64,000 bases of DNA, from contig JADJDM010000014.1 of the NCBI GenBank assembly GCA_016702705.1, forward strand, positions 98,912 through 162,911, given 5' to 3'. The notes below the pieces were generated by a model, which saw nothing but the letters and a program-made list of their open reading frames with translations, had not been told where the DNA came from and searched no databases. This document shows positions 17,640 to 26,644 of this stretch, piece after piece; the stretch's first letter is position 1, and each line of letters starts with the position of its first letter. The DNA comes from Bacteroidota bacterium (GTDB lineage: Bacteria; Bacteroidota; Bacteroidia; B-17B0; Aurantibacillaceae). The translations under genes and the position numbers were made by a program.

Positions 17640-18552
17640 ATGATTTCTAAGATTCTCATATTCGCATTTCTATGCGCTAACTTTATTTGTTATGCGCAAT
17701 CTATCGACCTTAAAAAGGTGGATTACCGAAAAGCAGATAGTATTGCCATCAACTTTCCAAAACGAAAATACAAAACAGCTATTGAACTGGTTGCCCCGCT
17801 TACTGAGAGTTTTACAACAGAACATGAAAAATTTAGAGTATTGTTTAGATGGATAACTGAAAACATTGAATACAATAAATCTGCAGCTAATGCAGCAGAT
17901 GCAGACAAAGTGGTTAGGAAAAATAAAGCTGTTTGCCAGGGGTTTTCTAACTTATTAAAAGAAATGTGTAATAGCGCCAATATTGATTGTGACGTGGTTG
18001 TTGGTTATACTAAAACAGATGTAAAAGACATTAACAGAAAATTAAAGAAAACCGACCATGCTTGGAATATTGTAACCTTAAATGGACAAAAATACTTAGT
18101 AGATGTAACCTGGGCAACCAGTAAATACAATATGGTTACTCGTAAATTTCAAAAAGATTTTGATGAACATTATTTTTTAACTCCGCCAGAAAAATTCATT
18201 TTAGACCATTTACCCGAAAATAAAAAAGACCAATTAATTGACAAACCTATTTCAAAAAAGAAATTTTCGAGTACACCATTGCTGTATGCAGATTATTTTC
18301 ATTTAGGAATCGAAAGTATTAGTCCGAATAAAGGAGCATTTAAGCTTAAAAAAAGCAAGCCATTTACTTTTACTTTTACATCAGCAAACACATTTAGCAG
18401 TGCTCACATCTTATTAGACGCTGAAAAGTACATTGCACCTGTTGAATTAAAAAACAATTCCTTCTCCATTACCTTTGAAAAGAAGGAAACATGATGTTAC
18501 AATATATTTAGATGGTAAAGCAGTTGCTGAATACATCATAACCACAAAATAA
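17640..18552 (+). CDS. Secreted transglutaminase-like protein (frame break near the 3' end)
   Basis: A signal peptide (MISKILIFAFLCANFICYAQ) precedes a transglutaminase-like core: FRVLFRWITENIEYNKSA, KNKAVCQGFSNLLKEMCNSA with the nucleophile Cys, KTDHAWNIVTLNGQKYLVDV with the catalytic His and Asp, and TWATSKYN. Bacterial members act as peptidases or transamidases in the envelope. The frame as given stops at 18494, but another frame continues KHDVTIYLDGKAVAEYIITT to TAA 18550-18552, so a single-base shift near 18478-18490 probably splits the true C-terminus. The coding region ends 18 nt before rnpB. Confidence 0.82.
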
Positions 18553-18558
18553 TTATCG

Positions 18559-18566
18559 TATCTTTG
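18559..18566 (+). promoter_or_regulatory. -7 box TATCTTTG of rnpB
   Basis: An exact TAnnTTTG match 4 nt before the first paired base of RNase P RNA, which is the spacing expected for a transcription start there. Confidence 0.7.
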
Positions 18567-18570
18567 CACT

Positions 18571-18945
18571 GAGGCCGTTCTATCGCCTTTTCGAAAGAGA
18601 GGGAGGAAAGTCCGGGCAACACAGAGCATTCCGCCATTTGATAAGAATGGGATTCAGCTAACACTGAAGACAGAAAGTGCCACAGAAAACTATACCACCT
18701 CGCCGCAAGGTGCGGAAAGGGTGAAAACGTGAGGTAAGAGCTCACGATTGCAAAGGTAACGATGCAGTGGGAAAACCTCGGAAGTTGAAAGACCAAATAG
18801 GCTGTAATTGTGGGGCTGCTCGCTCCCTTTGTTGCAAAACAATATTACAGTGGGTAGGTTGATTGATTACGTTTCGGCGTAACAGATAAATGATAGAAGC
18901 CACACTTCGGTGTGGAACAGAACCCGGCTTACAGGCCTCTTTTTC
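18571..18945 (+). ncRNA. rnpB: RNase P RNA (class A)
   Basis: The RNA begins GAGGCC and ends GGCCTC (18934-18939), which pair as helix P1, followed by a T run. The universal core is visible: GAGGAAAGTCCGGGC near 18599-18614 (P4 5' strand region), ACAGAAAGTGCCAC, the ACAGAACCCGGCTTACA stretch near 18916-18933 and GGTAAGAGCTCACG. The length of about 370 nt is normal. RNase P removes 5' leaders from tRNA precursors. Frames that overlap this locus are not genes. Confidence 0.97.
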
Positions 18946-19003
18946 TTGAAGTAGGAAAATTGAAAATTAATAAACGAAAAATTTTCTAATGAAAGAAACA
19001 GCA

Positions 19004-20611
19004 CTACCTATTCCTAGGTAATGCTTTCATTTTTAAAAACTGCTGTTTCATAAATACCATAAAGAAACCAATATGAAAAATGAATCCGAATGCTATAGAG
19101 CCCCAAATCCAATTTTGAAATACTTGACGGTAATATTGGTATTCAGCTTCTCTAATTGCTTCTTGTAATTGATTTCTCTTAATTAAATCCATTGCAGCTG
19201 CACTCGTATCGCCAACAGCAGTTGCGTTATAAGCTTGGGTTTCGGCAACTGAAATTGCCTCTGTTACTGAAGTTTGTGCATAGTCATAATCATAATACCT
19301 ATGATGATGAAAAACATTTGTATTCTCATCTATGTAAAAACAAAATACATAAAAAACAAAAGGTGTACACACATACACAATTTGCATACATATATTTTTA
19401 AAAGCATTAAATTTTGTTGGGTTCACAAAAAATGTAATAGAGAATGCAACGGCAACCAAATAGATTAATAATACTGCTGTCATAAAATAAGTTTCCATAT
19501 CATTTCCCCTACCCCAACTTAAGATCATAGTAAGGATAAATAACAAAATAGGAATTACAATAAAACTTACAACAGTTATTAAATATTGCTGCCAACGAAC
19601 ACTCTTAAATAACATAAAAATTAAAGTGAGAAAGAAAACTAAATAAAACATAAATAAGTTAAACTCCCAGTTAAATACAAACAAGCCATCAAACTTAGCA
19701 TCACTTACATTACGCAGTATGGTTTCCATGCGGTAGTTATCGTAATAATAAGTACCCTTCGAATAATAATTATTATCAGAGGGTAAGTTTTCGATTGGCT
19801 CCAAACATAAATCTTTATATCTTTTTAATACTTCACTAGGCGATTGCTCAGTAAAATCAACTTGGTAACGCTTCAATACCGAATAATAATCTTGTATTGC
19901 TTGTAATGCTCTTGCATCATTCGACTTCAATTGCTTAAATACTTTTTCTTGATCAGTTGCTGTTAAAACTCCTGCTATGAGCATACTATCCGTTACTAAG
20001 CGGTAAGGAGTATATTTATTCCAAGATATGTAACGATTAATATCATGCTTGTAGCTATAAGTTGGAGCTGCGGCAACGTAAGATGAATCAGTTTCAGCAT
20101 AATGAGTAGTATCTTTCTTTTCATATTGGATTTGAAAATACTGATAGGTATTCGTTACAAAAAAGGGCTCAGCTAAATTTAAGGTATTTATATCCGAAGC
20201 CATCTGCTCATCTGTTAGTTGATTTGCTATACGCTGACTATATATAATTGAAAAAGGATAAGCTGATGAGAATAGTAAGAAAATGCAAAGAAAATAAGTA
20301 AAGAAAACTTTGTATTCATCTATCCATTTCCTGTTTCCAAAATCGCTTTCTATGTTAAAGATGGCGTTTTTATAAAGCCACACACATAAAAGAATAATAG
20401 AAATAATAGTAAATAAGGTATAATAAATACCTGTGCTTACCATATCGCTTAAATTAATTGGAAGTACAAATGCAATGATTGCAGTAAGTATCCACATAAT
20501 TAGAGTATAATAAACAACGTAGTGAAGTTTGCTAATCCATAAAATAGGACTATTTAAAAGCAAACGGTCATCTAGACGTTTTAAAAATTTGGGAGCGAAG
20601 AACTTTAGCAT
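19004..20611 (-). CDS. Multi-spanning membrane protein, probable partner of the ABC ATPase
   Basis: 535 residues with about eight hydrophobic spans: two in the first 90 residues (YYTLIMWILTAIIAFVLPI, IYYTLFTIISIILLCVWLYK), one near 110, a long soluble loop (about 135-300), and four to five in the C-terminal half (FMLFKSVRWQQYLITVVSFI and others), with a Gln/Ala-rich stretch near 470-500. The gene starts 1 nt after the ATPase gene on the same strand, so the two are translationally linked and the protein is probably the permease of the pair. No family motif was recognised, and the substrate is unknown. Confidence 0.75.
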   Translation of the reverse strand: MLKFFAPKFLKRLDDRLLLNSPILWISKLHYVVYYTLIMWILTAIIAFVLPINLSDMVSTGIYYTLFTIISIILLCVWLYKNAIFNIESDFGNRKWIDEYKVFFTYFLCIFLLFSSAYPFSIIYSQRIANQLTDEQMASDINTLNLAEPFFVTNTYQYFQIQYEKKDTTHYAETDSSYVAAAPTYSYKHDINRYISWNKYTPYRLVTDSMLIAGVLTATDQEKVFKQLKSNDARALQAIQDYYSVLKRYQVDFTEQSPSEVLKRYKDLCLEPIENLPSDNNYYSKGTYYYDNYRMETILRNVSDAKFDGLFVFNWEFNLFMFYLVFFLTLIFMLFKSVRWQQYLITVVSFIVIPILLFILTMILSWGRGNDMETYFMTAVLLIYLVAVAFSITFFVNPTKFNAFKNICMQIVYVCTPFVFYVFCFYIDENTNVFHHHRYYDYDYAQTSVTEAISVAETQAYNATAVGDTSAAAMDLIKRNQLQEAIREAEYQYYRQVFQNWIWGSIAFGFIFHIGFFMVFMKQQFLKMKALPRNR

Positions 20612-20612
20612 A

Positions 20613-21809
20613 TTAAAAATCTTTTTTAAATAATTTACGTGTAGAAAAACTAATGTCTCTGAAATAATTCAAACTAATCTTATTCATCAAAATGGTTTGA
20701 AGGAACTCTTCGGCACTTAACTCTAATGGAACTGAAATAATATAAACCGTTCCACTATCTTCTATTTTCGATTGAGGAATTAAATTCATTACATCAACTA
20801 ATTGAGCTCTTTCAAAATTTCCAGAAATTTCAAAGGTGTTGCAAGTTCTTTCATCGCCAAATGCTTTTTGCGAACCGCTGTACAAGGTTTGACCTTGCTT
20901 AATAAACACAATATTATCAGCAACGCTTTCTATTTCATGCAAGGCTTGGGAACTTAAAATAACTGCTAAAGGATAACGTACCGATTTAATAATGAATTTT
21001 AAATCTTGCAAAAACAATTGCTGTGCATTAATATCCAAATTTGCCAAAGGCTCGTCCAACACTAATAGTTTAGGACGCCACATTAGCATTTTAGCTAATT
21101 CAAAACGTAATCGATAGCCACTTGATATTTCGCTCCACGCTAAATCTCTAAATTTTTCTAGACCTAAACGATGTAAAATATATTCAACTTGTTTGTTATT
21201 CTCAACATCCTTAATTCCGTGAATGGTGGCATAAAAACGAAGATTATCTATTAAAGTGCCATGCCATTTATCCATACGTTGCGGAATAAATGCAATTTGA
21301 TTTTTAATTCTGTACCAATCTCCACCTTTTAATCCAAGTATAGGATATTCTATTGTTCCTGTATCACTTAGCAATTGCCCCGCTATAATACGCAACAAGG
21401 TTGTTTTTCCATTTCCGTTCTCCCCTACTACGCCAGTAATTTGCCCCGTTTTTAATTGGATTGAAACAGGTTGCAAATAAAAAGGTGAGTTACCCGAATA
21501 GTATCGTTTACTTAAACCAACTGCATTATAAGCAATTTGTGTTTCGGAGCTATAACTATGAAGAATACTTTCCAATTCTGCCTTATGCTCATTTATGTAG
21601 GCAATAAATGTTTTGCATTTACTTTGCAAACCTTCATCACTTTGAAGATTATGTTGCGCCCTTATTTCATGAGCTAATAATTCTATATTGGGTGGAAGAT
21701 CAAATTCCTTTGTGAGATCAAGTATTTTACGACTTGCTCGGCTAATGTCGTTTTGCTGAACAAGAAAGTTAAGTTCCTGCAGTGTATCCGAAATATTTAT
21801 TGAATGCAT
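20613..21809 (-). CDS. ABC transporter ATP-binding protein with N-terminal extension
   Basis: 398 residues. A helical N-terminal extension of about 110 residues (MHSINISDTLQELNFLVQQN ...) without recognisable domain precedes a standard ABC ATPase: Walker A GENGNGKTT, Q-loop region NQIAFIPQRMD, signature SSGYRLRFELAKML, Walker B LLVLDEPLANLD, and SSQALHEIESVADN in the switch region (a Gln stands where His is usual). About 75 further residues follow. It should power the membrane protein encoded 1 nt downstream. The extension is atypical for ABC ATPases and may bind a partner. Transcribed away from the B12 operon. Confidence 0.85.
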   Translation of the reverse strand: MHSINISDTLQELNFLVQQNDISRASRKILDLTKEFDLPPNIELLAHEIRAQHNLQSDEGLQSKCKTFIAYINEHKAELESILHSYSSETQIAYNAVGLSKRYYSGNSPFYLQPVSIQLKTGQITGVVGENGNGKTTLLRIIAGQLLSDTGTIEYPILGLKGGDWYRIKNQIAFIPQRMDKWHGTLIDNLRFYATIHGIKDVENNKQVEYILHRLGLEKFRDLAWSEISSGYRLRFELAKMLMWRPKLLVLDEPLANLDINAQQLFLQDLKFIIKSVRYPLAVILSSQALHEIESVADNIVFIKQGQTLYSGSQKAFGDERTCNTFEISGNFERAQLVDVMNLIPQSKIEDSGTVYIISVPLELSAEEFLQTILMNKISLNYFRDISFSTRKLFKKDF

Positions 21810-21901
21810 AGTTTACAATTCTTGATTAAATGTACGTATTAATGGCATCGATTATTGCCCGATTCATAATTTTTGAAATCTTTAACATTCAAAAAAAAAC
21901 G

Positions 21902-21909
21902 TATATTTG
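21902..21909 (+). promoter_or_regulatory. -7 box TATATTTG of the B12 operon
   Basis: An exact TAnnTTTG match directly in front of the cobalamin riboswitch. A TTTG lies about 26 nt upstream, somewhat far for a -33 box. Confidence 0.65.
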
Positions 21910-21912
21910 CCC

Positions 21913-22095
21913 TGCATTTGGTTTTTATTTCAACGTGTATTGAAACAGAATTAAAAGGGAATCATGTGAAAATCATGGACAGTTCCCGCTGCTGTAAGTC
22001 TTTAAAGAGCTTTACACAATCCATCACCACTGTCGCGCTATAGCGCGACGGGAAGGTTTGTAAAGTAAGACGAGTCAGAAGACCTGCCTAATGCA
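21913..22095 (+). promoter_or_regulatory. Cobalamin riboswitch
   Basis: The B12-box elements are all present: AAAGGGAATCATGTGAAAA, GGACAGTTCCCGCTGCTGTA, CCATCACCACTG, GGGAAGG and GACGAGTCAGAAGACCTGCC. TGCATT (21913-21918) and AATGCA (22090-22095) can close helix P1. By family it lowers expression of the following genes when adenosyl- or other cobalamin binds. A GC-rich perfect palindrome (22032-22049) fills the variable arm between CCACTG and GGGAAGG. The expression platform would be the 39 nt before the btuB start. Confidence 0.95.
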
Positions 22096-22134
22096 TTATA
22101 GATTCGTGACTTTCGGGAAGAAAAGTAAACGATA

Positions 22135-24101
22135 ATGCGCAAGGTGCTCATTATTCATTTATTAAAGTCATTAATCATACGATGCTTAATACCTGTGAAA
22201 AAAAGTCACATAGTGTTTGTTCTTTTTCTATGCCTTTGGCTTGGAGAAACCGTTTATGCGCAAGACACAAATCTTGTTAGCTTAAACGAAGCCACTATCA
22301 GTGAAAACAGGTATTCTAATTATCAAATAGGATACAAACAAAGCAGACCTGATTCCCTTATTAAGAATTTATTTAATGGCTCCAACTTATCCGATTTGTT
22401 TGCTTACTCTAATTCCTTCTTCGTAAAAAGCTATGGTACAAACGGAATTGCATCCACATCCATTAGAGGCGGCAATGCATCGCAAAGTGTAATTAACTGG
22501 AATGGTTTTAATATAAACAGTCCCATGCTTGGTCAATCCGACTTATCTATCTTACCTGGATTTTTATTTGATGATGTTTCTATTCTATACGGCGGAGCAT
22601 CTAGCTTAAATGGCTCGGGAGCAATGGGTGGAAGTGTAATGCTAAAAAATGAAAGTGCATTTAATAAAGGAATTAATATTAAAGTCTTTTCTGATTTTGC
22701 TTTTTATAATAGTTCACGAAATGGAATCGCATTTCAATTATCAAAAAAACGATTTACAACAAATACCAAACTTTACTTCAATAAAGGCAAGAACGATTTC
22801 CTTTATGGAGATAGTATTAATGGAGTTTACACTACGCAACACCAATCTCACAACAAATTACAACAATTAGGATTGATGCAAGAAAATCAATTCTTACTAA
22901 ACAAACGCAACAAATTAAGCTTTAACCTTTGGCTACAAAACAGCGACAAACAATTACCAGCTAATACAACTGAAAAAGTTTCGAGATCTAGTCAGGAAGA
23001 CCAGTTTGCACGTACTACCCTTGCTTGGCAATATACACGAGAAAAATATACTTTATTTGTCCGCTCTGCATTGTTTATGGATGGCTTGAATTATAACGAT
23101 TCAGCCACTTCTGTGTATTCCCAAAATAAAAGCACAAGTATTATAAATGAAATTGAGAATAAAATAACAATAAACAATCAACAAGTAATAGATTTCGGAA
23201 TTAATCAAACTTACCAAAAAGGAAACTGCAGTGCTTACATAAAAAATATCAATCGATACGCAGCATTTGCATCCTGGCAATTTACTAATAAAGCAAAATG
23301 GTTAAGCGCCAAAGCTGATGTAAGACAAGAACTAATTCCTGAAAAAGCTTTTCATCCATTTACTTGGAATACTGCATTGGAAATCAAGCCTCTCTCCTAT
23401 TTAACTTTTTATGCTAATGCAGGCAAACTATTCCGCTTACCAACATTAAACGATTGGTACTGGACACCAGGCGGCAATCCTAATTTAAAACCAGAAGATG
23501 GTTATACTTATGAAATTGGTTCTGCATTAAACAAACAACTAAATGCTACTCAAATTAAATTAAATGTTTCTTATTTCCAACGTAATGTAAAAAACTGGAT
23601 TGTTTGGTTACCGGGGGCAAGCAATGTTTGGACACCTATGAACTTGTTATTTGTAAAAAGCAAAGGAATAGAAACTGAAGCAGCATTACACATCAATACA
23701 AAAAACTAAAAATGTGTTTGATGGTGAATACAAATTACATTACATCAAGCAACCAAACTGCTTTAAACGAAAACGATGAATCTGTTGGTAGGCAATTAAT
23801 TTACACCCCAATGTATAGCGGTTCGGGAACTGCAATCATTACTTACAGCAATATCTCTTTTGTTTACAATGCAAGCTATACAGGTTATCGTTACACTAGT
23901 ACCGATAATTATGAGTATTTAAATCCATACTATTTACACAACATTTCTATCGCTTATAAACTAAAAGCTAAAAAAACAGATTTCGTTTTATATGCTAAGT
24001 GCAATAATGTGTTAAACACCCATTACCAGGCGGTACGCAACAATGTAATGCCATTACGCAATTTTAATATAGGAATACAATTTAATTTTAATAAACCATA
24101 A
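22135..24101 (+). CDS. btuB: TonB-dependent vitamin B12 receptor (frame break at 23700-23705)
   Basis: The outer-membrane transporter has an N-terminal signal region ending VYAQ, the plug (NLSDLFAYSNSFFVKSYGTN, STSIRGGNASQSVINWNGFN, LYGGASSLNGSGAMGGSVML) and a barrel with NPNLKPEDGYTYEIG. The first frame stops at 23709 after AALHINTKN; the next continues SSNQTALNENDESVGRQLIY to the C-terminal strand NFNIGIQFNFNKP at 24101. Adding one A to the A6 run 23700-23705 joins them, giving about 655 residues. The preceding cobalamin riboswitch and following BtuG-like gene identify the substrate as B12. TonB/ExbBD are not in the window. Confidence 0.9.
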
Positions 24102-24109
24102 ATAACAAA

Positions 24110-25108
24110 ATGAAAAAAACAATTACCCTTATTGCTTCAATTGTATTAATGATGAGCGTTTCAAAAGCCCAATACCTAGCTGATTTTGAAGATTTAACTT
24201 TAGTAACTGATAGTTTTTATTTAGATAGCGCAAGCACTCCATTTGAAAGTGGACAAATCATTTTTAACCACGATTGGACTTATAGCCCATGGGGCGATTA
24301 TTGGAGTAATGGATTCTCTTACTCAAATATGACAGATAGTGTTACTTCTGGATTTGGCAATCAGTATAGCGCAAAAGCAGCAAAAGGTCATAATGGATCG
24401 GCAAACTATATTGTTGGACAAAGCGCTAGTATTGTAAAATTTTATATAGTTGGATGGGACTTTTATAGCCAAGGTGTTTATGTAACAAACGCAACTTATA
24501 CATACAACAGTATGCGCGATGGGGATATGTTTGGTAAAAAATTTGGCGGTCCAAGTGGTAACGATCCTGATTGGTTTAAACTAAACATCAGAAGATATTA
24601 CAATGGAATATTACAAAACGACAGCATCGAATTTTATTTAGCTGATTTTAGATTTAGTGATAACTCTCAAGATTATATAGTAAAAACTTGGGAATATGTT
24701 GACTTAAGCACATTTACAGGCTTCGCAGATAGTCTTCAATTTTCAGTTTCTTCTTCAGATGTTGGAGCCTTTGGAATGAACACTCCTGCTTACTTTTGCC
24801 TAGATGATCTAGTAATTAGTCCAATAATTATAGGACTAAATGAAAACAAAACAAGCTTAAGTAATGTGAACCTATCCCCTACTATCGTTGATAATACTGC
24901 TACTTTAAGTATAACATCAAAAGCTACAGAAGAAGCAACAATAAGCGTTCTTAACTATTTGGGGCAAATTGTAAAAACTGAAAGCGTTCAACTAAAAGCA
25001 GGTAAAAATAGCTTTAGTAATAATTACGCTGAGCTTACATCAGGTATTTATTTTATCTCGGTAAATACTGCTAATTCGGTAAACACGCTTAAATTCGTAA
25101 AAAACTAA
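24110..25108 (+). CDS. DUF4465-like secreted protein with T9SS sorting domain
   Basis: 332 residues: signal peptide (ending VSKAQ), then DFEDLTLVTDSFYLDSASTP, GDYWSNGFSYSNMTDSVTSG and WEYVDLSTFTGFADSLQFSV with AYFCLDDLVI, a pattern of the DUF4465 domain known in Bacteroidota. The C-terminal 80 residues (LSPTIVDNTATLSITS ... LTSGIYFISVNTANSVNTLK) are a type A T9SS sorting domain, so it should be exported and anchored on the cell surface. The position between btuB and the propeller lipoprotein under one riboswitch makes a role in surface B12 capture likely. A link to the BtuH-type B12-binding proteins of Bacteroides is my inference. Confidence 0.8.
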   Translation: MKKTITLIASIVLMMSVSKAQYLADFEDLTLVTDSFYLDSASTPFESGQIIFNHDWTYSPWGDYWSNGFSYSNMTDSVTSGFGNQYSAKAAKGHNGSANYIVGQSASIVKFYIVGWDFYSQGVYVTNATYTYNSMRDGDMFGKKFGGPSGNDPDWFKLNIRRYYNGILQNDSIEFYLADFRFSDNSQDYIVKTWEYVDLSTFTGFADSLQFSVSSSDVGAFGMNTPAYFCLDDLVISPIIIGLNENKTSLSNVNLSPTIVDNTATLSITSKATEEATISVLNYLGQIVKTESVQLKAGKNSFSNNYAELTSGIYFISVNTANSVNTLKFVKN

Positions 25109-25110
25109 TT

Positions 25111-25404
25111 ATGACAAAAACTATCAACTTAGGAATACAAGTTATTCCATTACGATATACTGGGGATAAATATGCCATTATTGATAAGGCCATACACCTT
25201 ATTCAACAATCGGGATACACGCATATTGTTACTCCTTTCGAAACTGTAATTGAAGGTCCAGAAGATGAATTGTATGAGCTGATTAAAAAAATTAGAAATG
25301 CTTGTTACGATAATGGTTGCTTAGAGTTAATCATTAATATGCGCACGCACTCGGCAACCGATAAGGATATTTTAATGATTGATAAAACAGGGAAGTTTGA
25401 ATAA
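25111..25404 (+). CDS. Thiamine-binding-fold protein (MTH1187/YkoF family)
   Basis: 97 residues matching the small MTH1187/YkoF-type family (PF01910-like): NLGIQVIPLRYTGDKYAIID, LIQQSGYTHIVTPFETVIEG and DELYELIKKIRNACYDNGCL. Members have a ferredoxin-like fold and several bind thiamine. No signal peptide, so it is cytoplasmic. It starts 2 nt after the DUF4465-like gene and overlaps the start of the next gene, so it is a firm part of the B12 operon. Why a thiamine-binding fold is under B12 control is not obvious; it may bind a cobalamin-related heterocycle or the pathway may share control. Confidence 0.8.
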   Translation: MTKTINLGIQVIPLRYTGDKYAIIDKAIHLIQQSGYTHIVTPFETVIEGPEDELYELIKKIRNACYDNGCLELIINMRTHSATDKDILMIDKTGKFE

Positions 25405-26437
25405 AACAATCTATATACTTTCACTAATAACAGCACTTTTTGCTGCTTGTAAAAAAGATGTGCCTCCTGTGAAACAAACATTTACTGGCACAATTACAAG
25501 TGGAAGCAGGGTGTTTGTTAGCAACGAAGGTAATTACCAGTTTGGGAATGCCAGTGTATGTTTATATGATGCAAGCTCAGGCAACTCCATTGAAGATATT
25601 TACAAACCTAATAACAACAACCAATCTATTGGAGATGTTTGTCAATCGCTTTATTTGATGAACAACAGCATTTATGCTGTTGTAAATAATTCGAGTAAGG
25701 TAGTTTGTATAGATAAAAACACTTTTGTGAAAACAGGAACCATAACAGGATTAACTTCTCCACGTTATTTTTTACCTGTAAGTAATAACAAAGCTTATGT
25801 AAGCGATTTGTATGCAAATGCGATTAGTATTGTTAATTTAAGCAGCAATACCAAAACAGGCAGCATCCCTTGCAATGGCTGGACAGAAGAAATGGTTTTA
25901 TCCTACGGAAAAGTATTTGTTACCAATATTCGTAAAGAGTATGTGTATGTAATAAATAGCAGCAGCGACCAAATAATCGACAGCATACAAGTTGCCTATG
26001 GCTCATCCTCTATTGTAAAAGATAAGGACGAAAAAATTTGGGTAGCCTGCAGTGGCGACTCCTTAAAAAACTCCTTGCCCCGCTTGGTTTGCATTAACCC
26101 AATTACCTTACAAGTGGAGAAGAGTTTAATTTTTACTCATTACTCTGATTCTCCCTCTCAACTAATAATGAATGGAAGTGGCGACCAGTTGTATTATTTA
26201 AACAGCAATGTGTACAGCCTATCTATAAATGCAACAAACTTAACTTCTACTCCACTTATTAGCAAAGGCAACAAACTATTTTACGCCTTAGGCATACACC
26301 CAACAAGCGAAGATGTTTACGTATCTGATGCAATAGACTATGTGCAAAAAGGAAAAGTAATGATATACAGCAAGCAAGGTATTTACCAAAGTGTTTTTAC
26401 TGCAGGGACGATTCCGGGGAATATTATGTTTGAGTAA
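25397..26437 (+). CDS. btuG: Beta-propeller surface lipoprotein, BtuG-like
   Basis: From the TTG at 25397 (overlapping the previous stop by 8 nt) the protein starts MNKTIYILSLITALFAACKK, a lipoprotein signal with lipobox LFAAC. The rest is a YncE-type seven-bladed propeller with repeating units such as VFVSNEGNYQFGNASVCLYD, VVNNSSKVVCIDKNTFVKTG, AYVSDLYANAISIVNLSSN and VFVTNIRKEYVYVINSSSDQ. In Bacteroides BtuG is an extracellular propeller that binds B12 very tightly and hands it to BtuB. The riboswitch operon with btuB makes that function likely here. The symbol is assigned by architecture and context. Confidence 0.82.
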   Translation: MNKTIYILSLITALFAACKKDVPPVKQTFTGTITSGSRVFVSNEGNYQFGNASVCLYDASSGNSIEDIYKPNNNNQSIGDVCQSLYLMNNSIYAVVNNSSKVVCIDKNTFVKTGTITGLTSPRYFLPVSNNKAYVSDLYANAISIVNLSSNTKTGSIPCNGWTEEMVLSYGKVFVTNIRKEYVYVINSSSDQIIDSIQVAYGSSSIVKDKDEKIWVACSGDSLKNSLPRLVCINPITLQVEKSLIFTHYSDSPSQLIMNGSGDQLYYLNSNVYSLSINATNLTSTPLISKGNKLFYALGIHPTSEDVYVSDAIDYVQKGKVMIYSKQGIYQSVFTAGTIPGNIMFE

Positions 26438-26540
26438 TGCATATTAAATCTTAGCTATTCGATTAGAATTAAGGCTAAACTACCAATTAAATTTTACGTA
26501 ATTAAATCCAGTAATTCCGTGGTTGTTAAGTAATGAATTT

Positions 26541-26571
26541 CAAAAACCCTTCATTTTATGAAGAGTTTTTG
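26541..26571 (+). terminator. Terminator of the B12 operon
   Basis: CAAAAACCCTTCAT pairs with ATGAAGAGTTTTTG (one mismatch) around a TTT loop, with T-rich sequence after it, about 100 nt past the propeller gene. Confidence 0.65.
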
Positions 26572-26593
26572 TTTTTCAATACCGAAAGGATTA

Positions 26594-26629
26594 AAAAAAA
26601 GCTCGTTCCGACTGGAACGAGCTTTTTAA
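26594..26629. terminator. Bidirectional terminator
   Basis: GCTCGTTCC (26601-26609) and GGAACGAGC (26614-26622) form a perfect stem flanked by A and T runs. It serves the minus-strand lipoprotein gene and backs up the B12 operon terminator. Confidence 0.85.
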
Positions 26630-26644
26630 TATAAATAAATGCAA

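Noticed and set aside
18447..18796. Two minus-strand open frames of 60 and 86 codons
   Set aside because: They lie over the 3' end of the transglutaminase gene and the RNase P RNA; the RNA core motifs are unmistakable and the peptides look random.
25379..25396. TTG at 25379 as start of the propeller lipoprotein
   Set aside because: It would put six extra residues before the signal peptide; the TTG at 25397 gives a normal lipoprotein signal and a coupled start.
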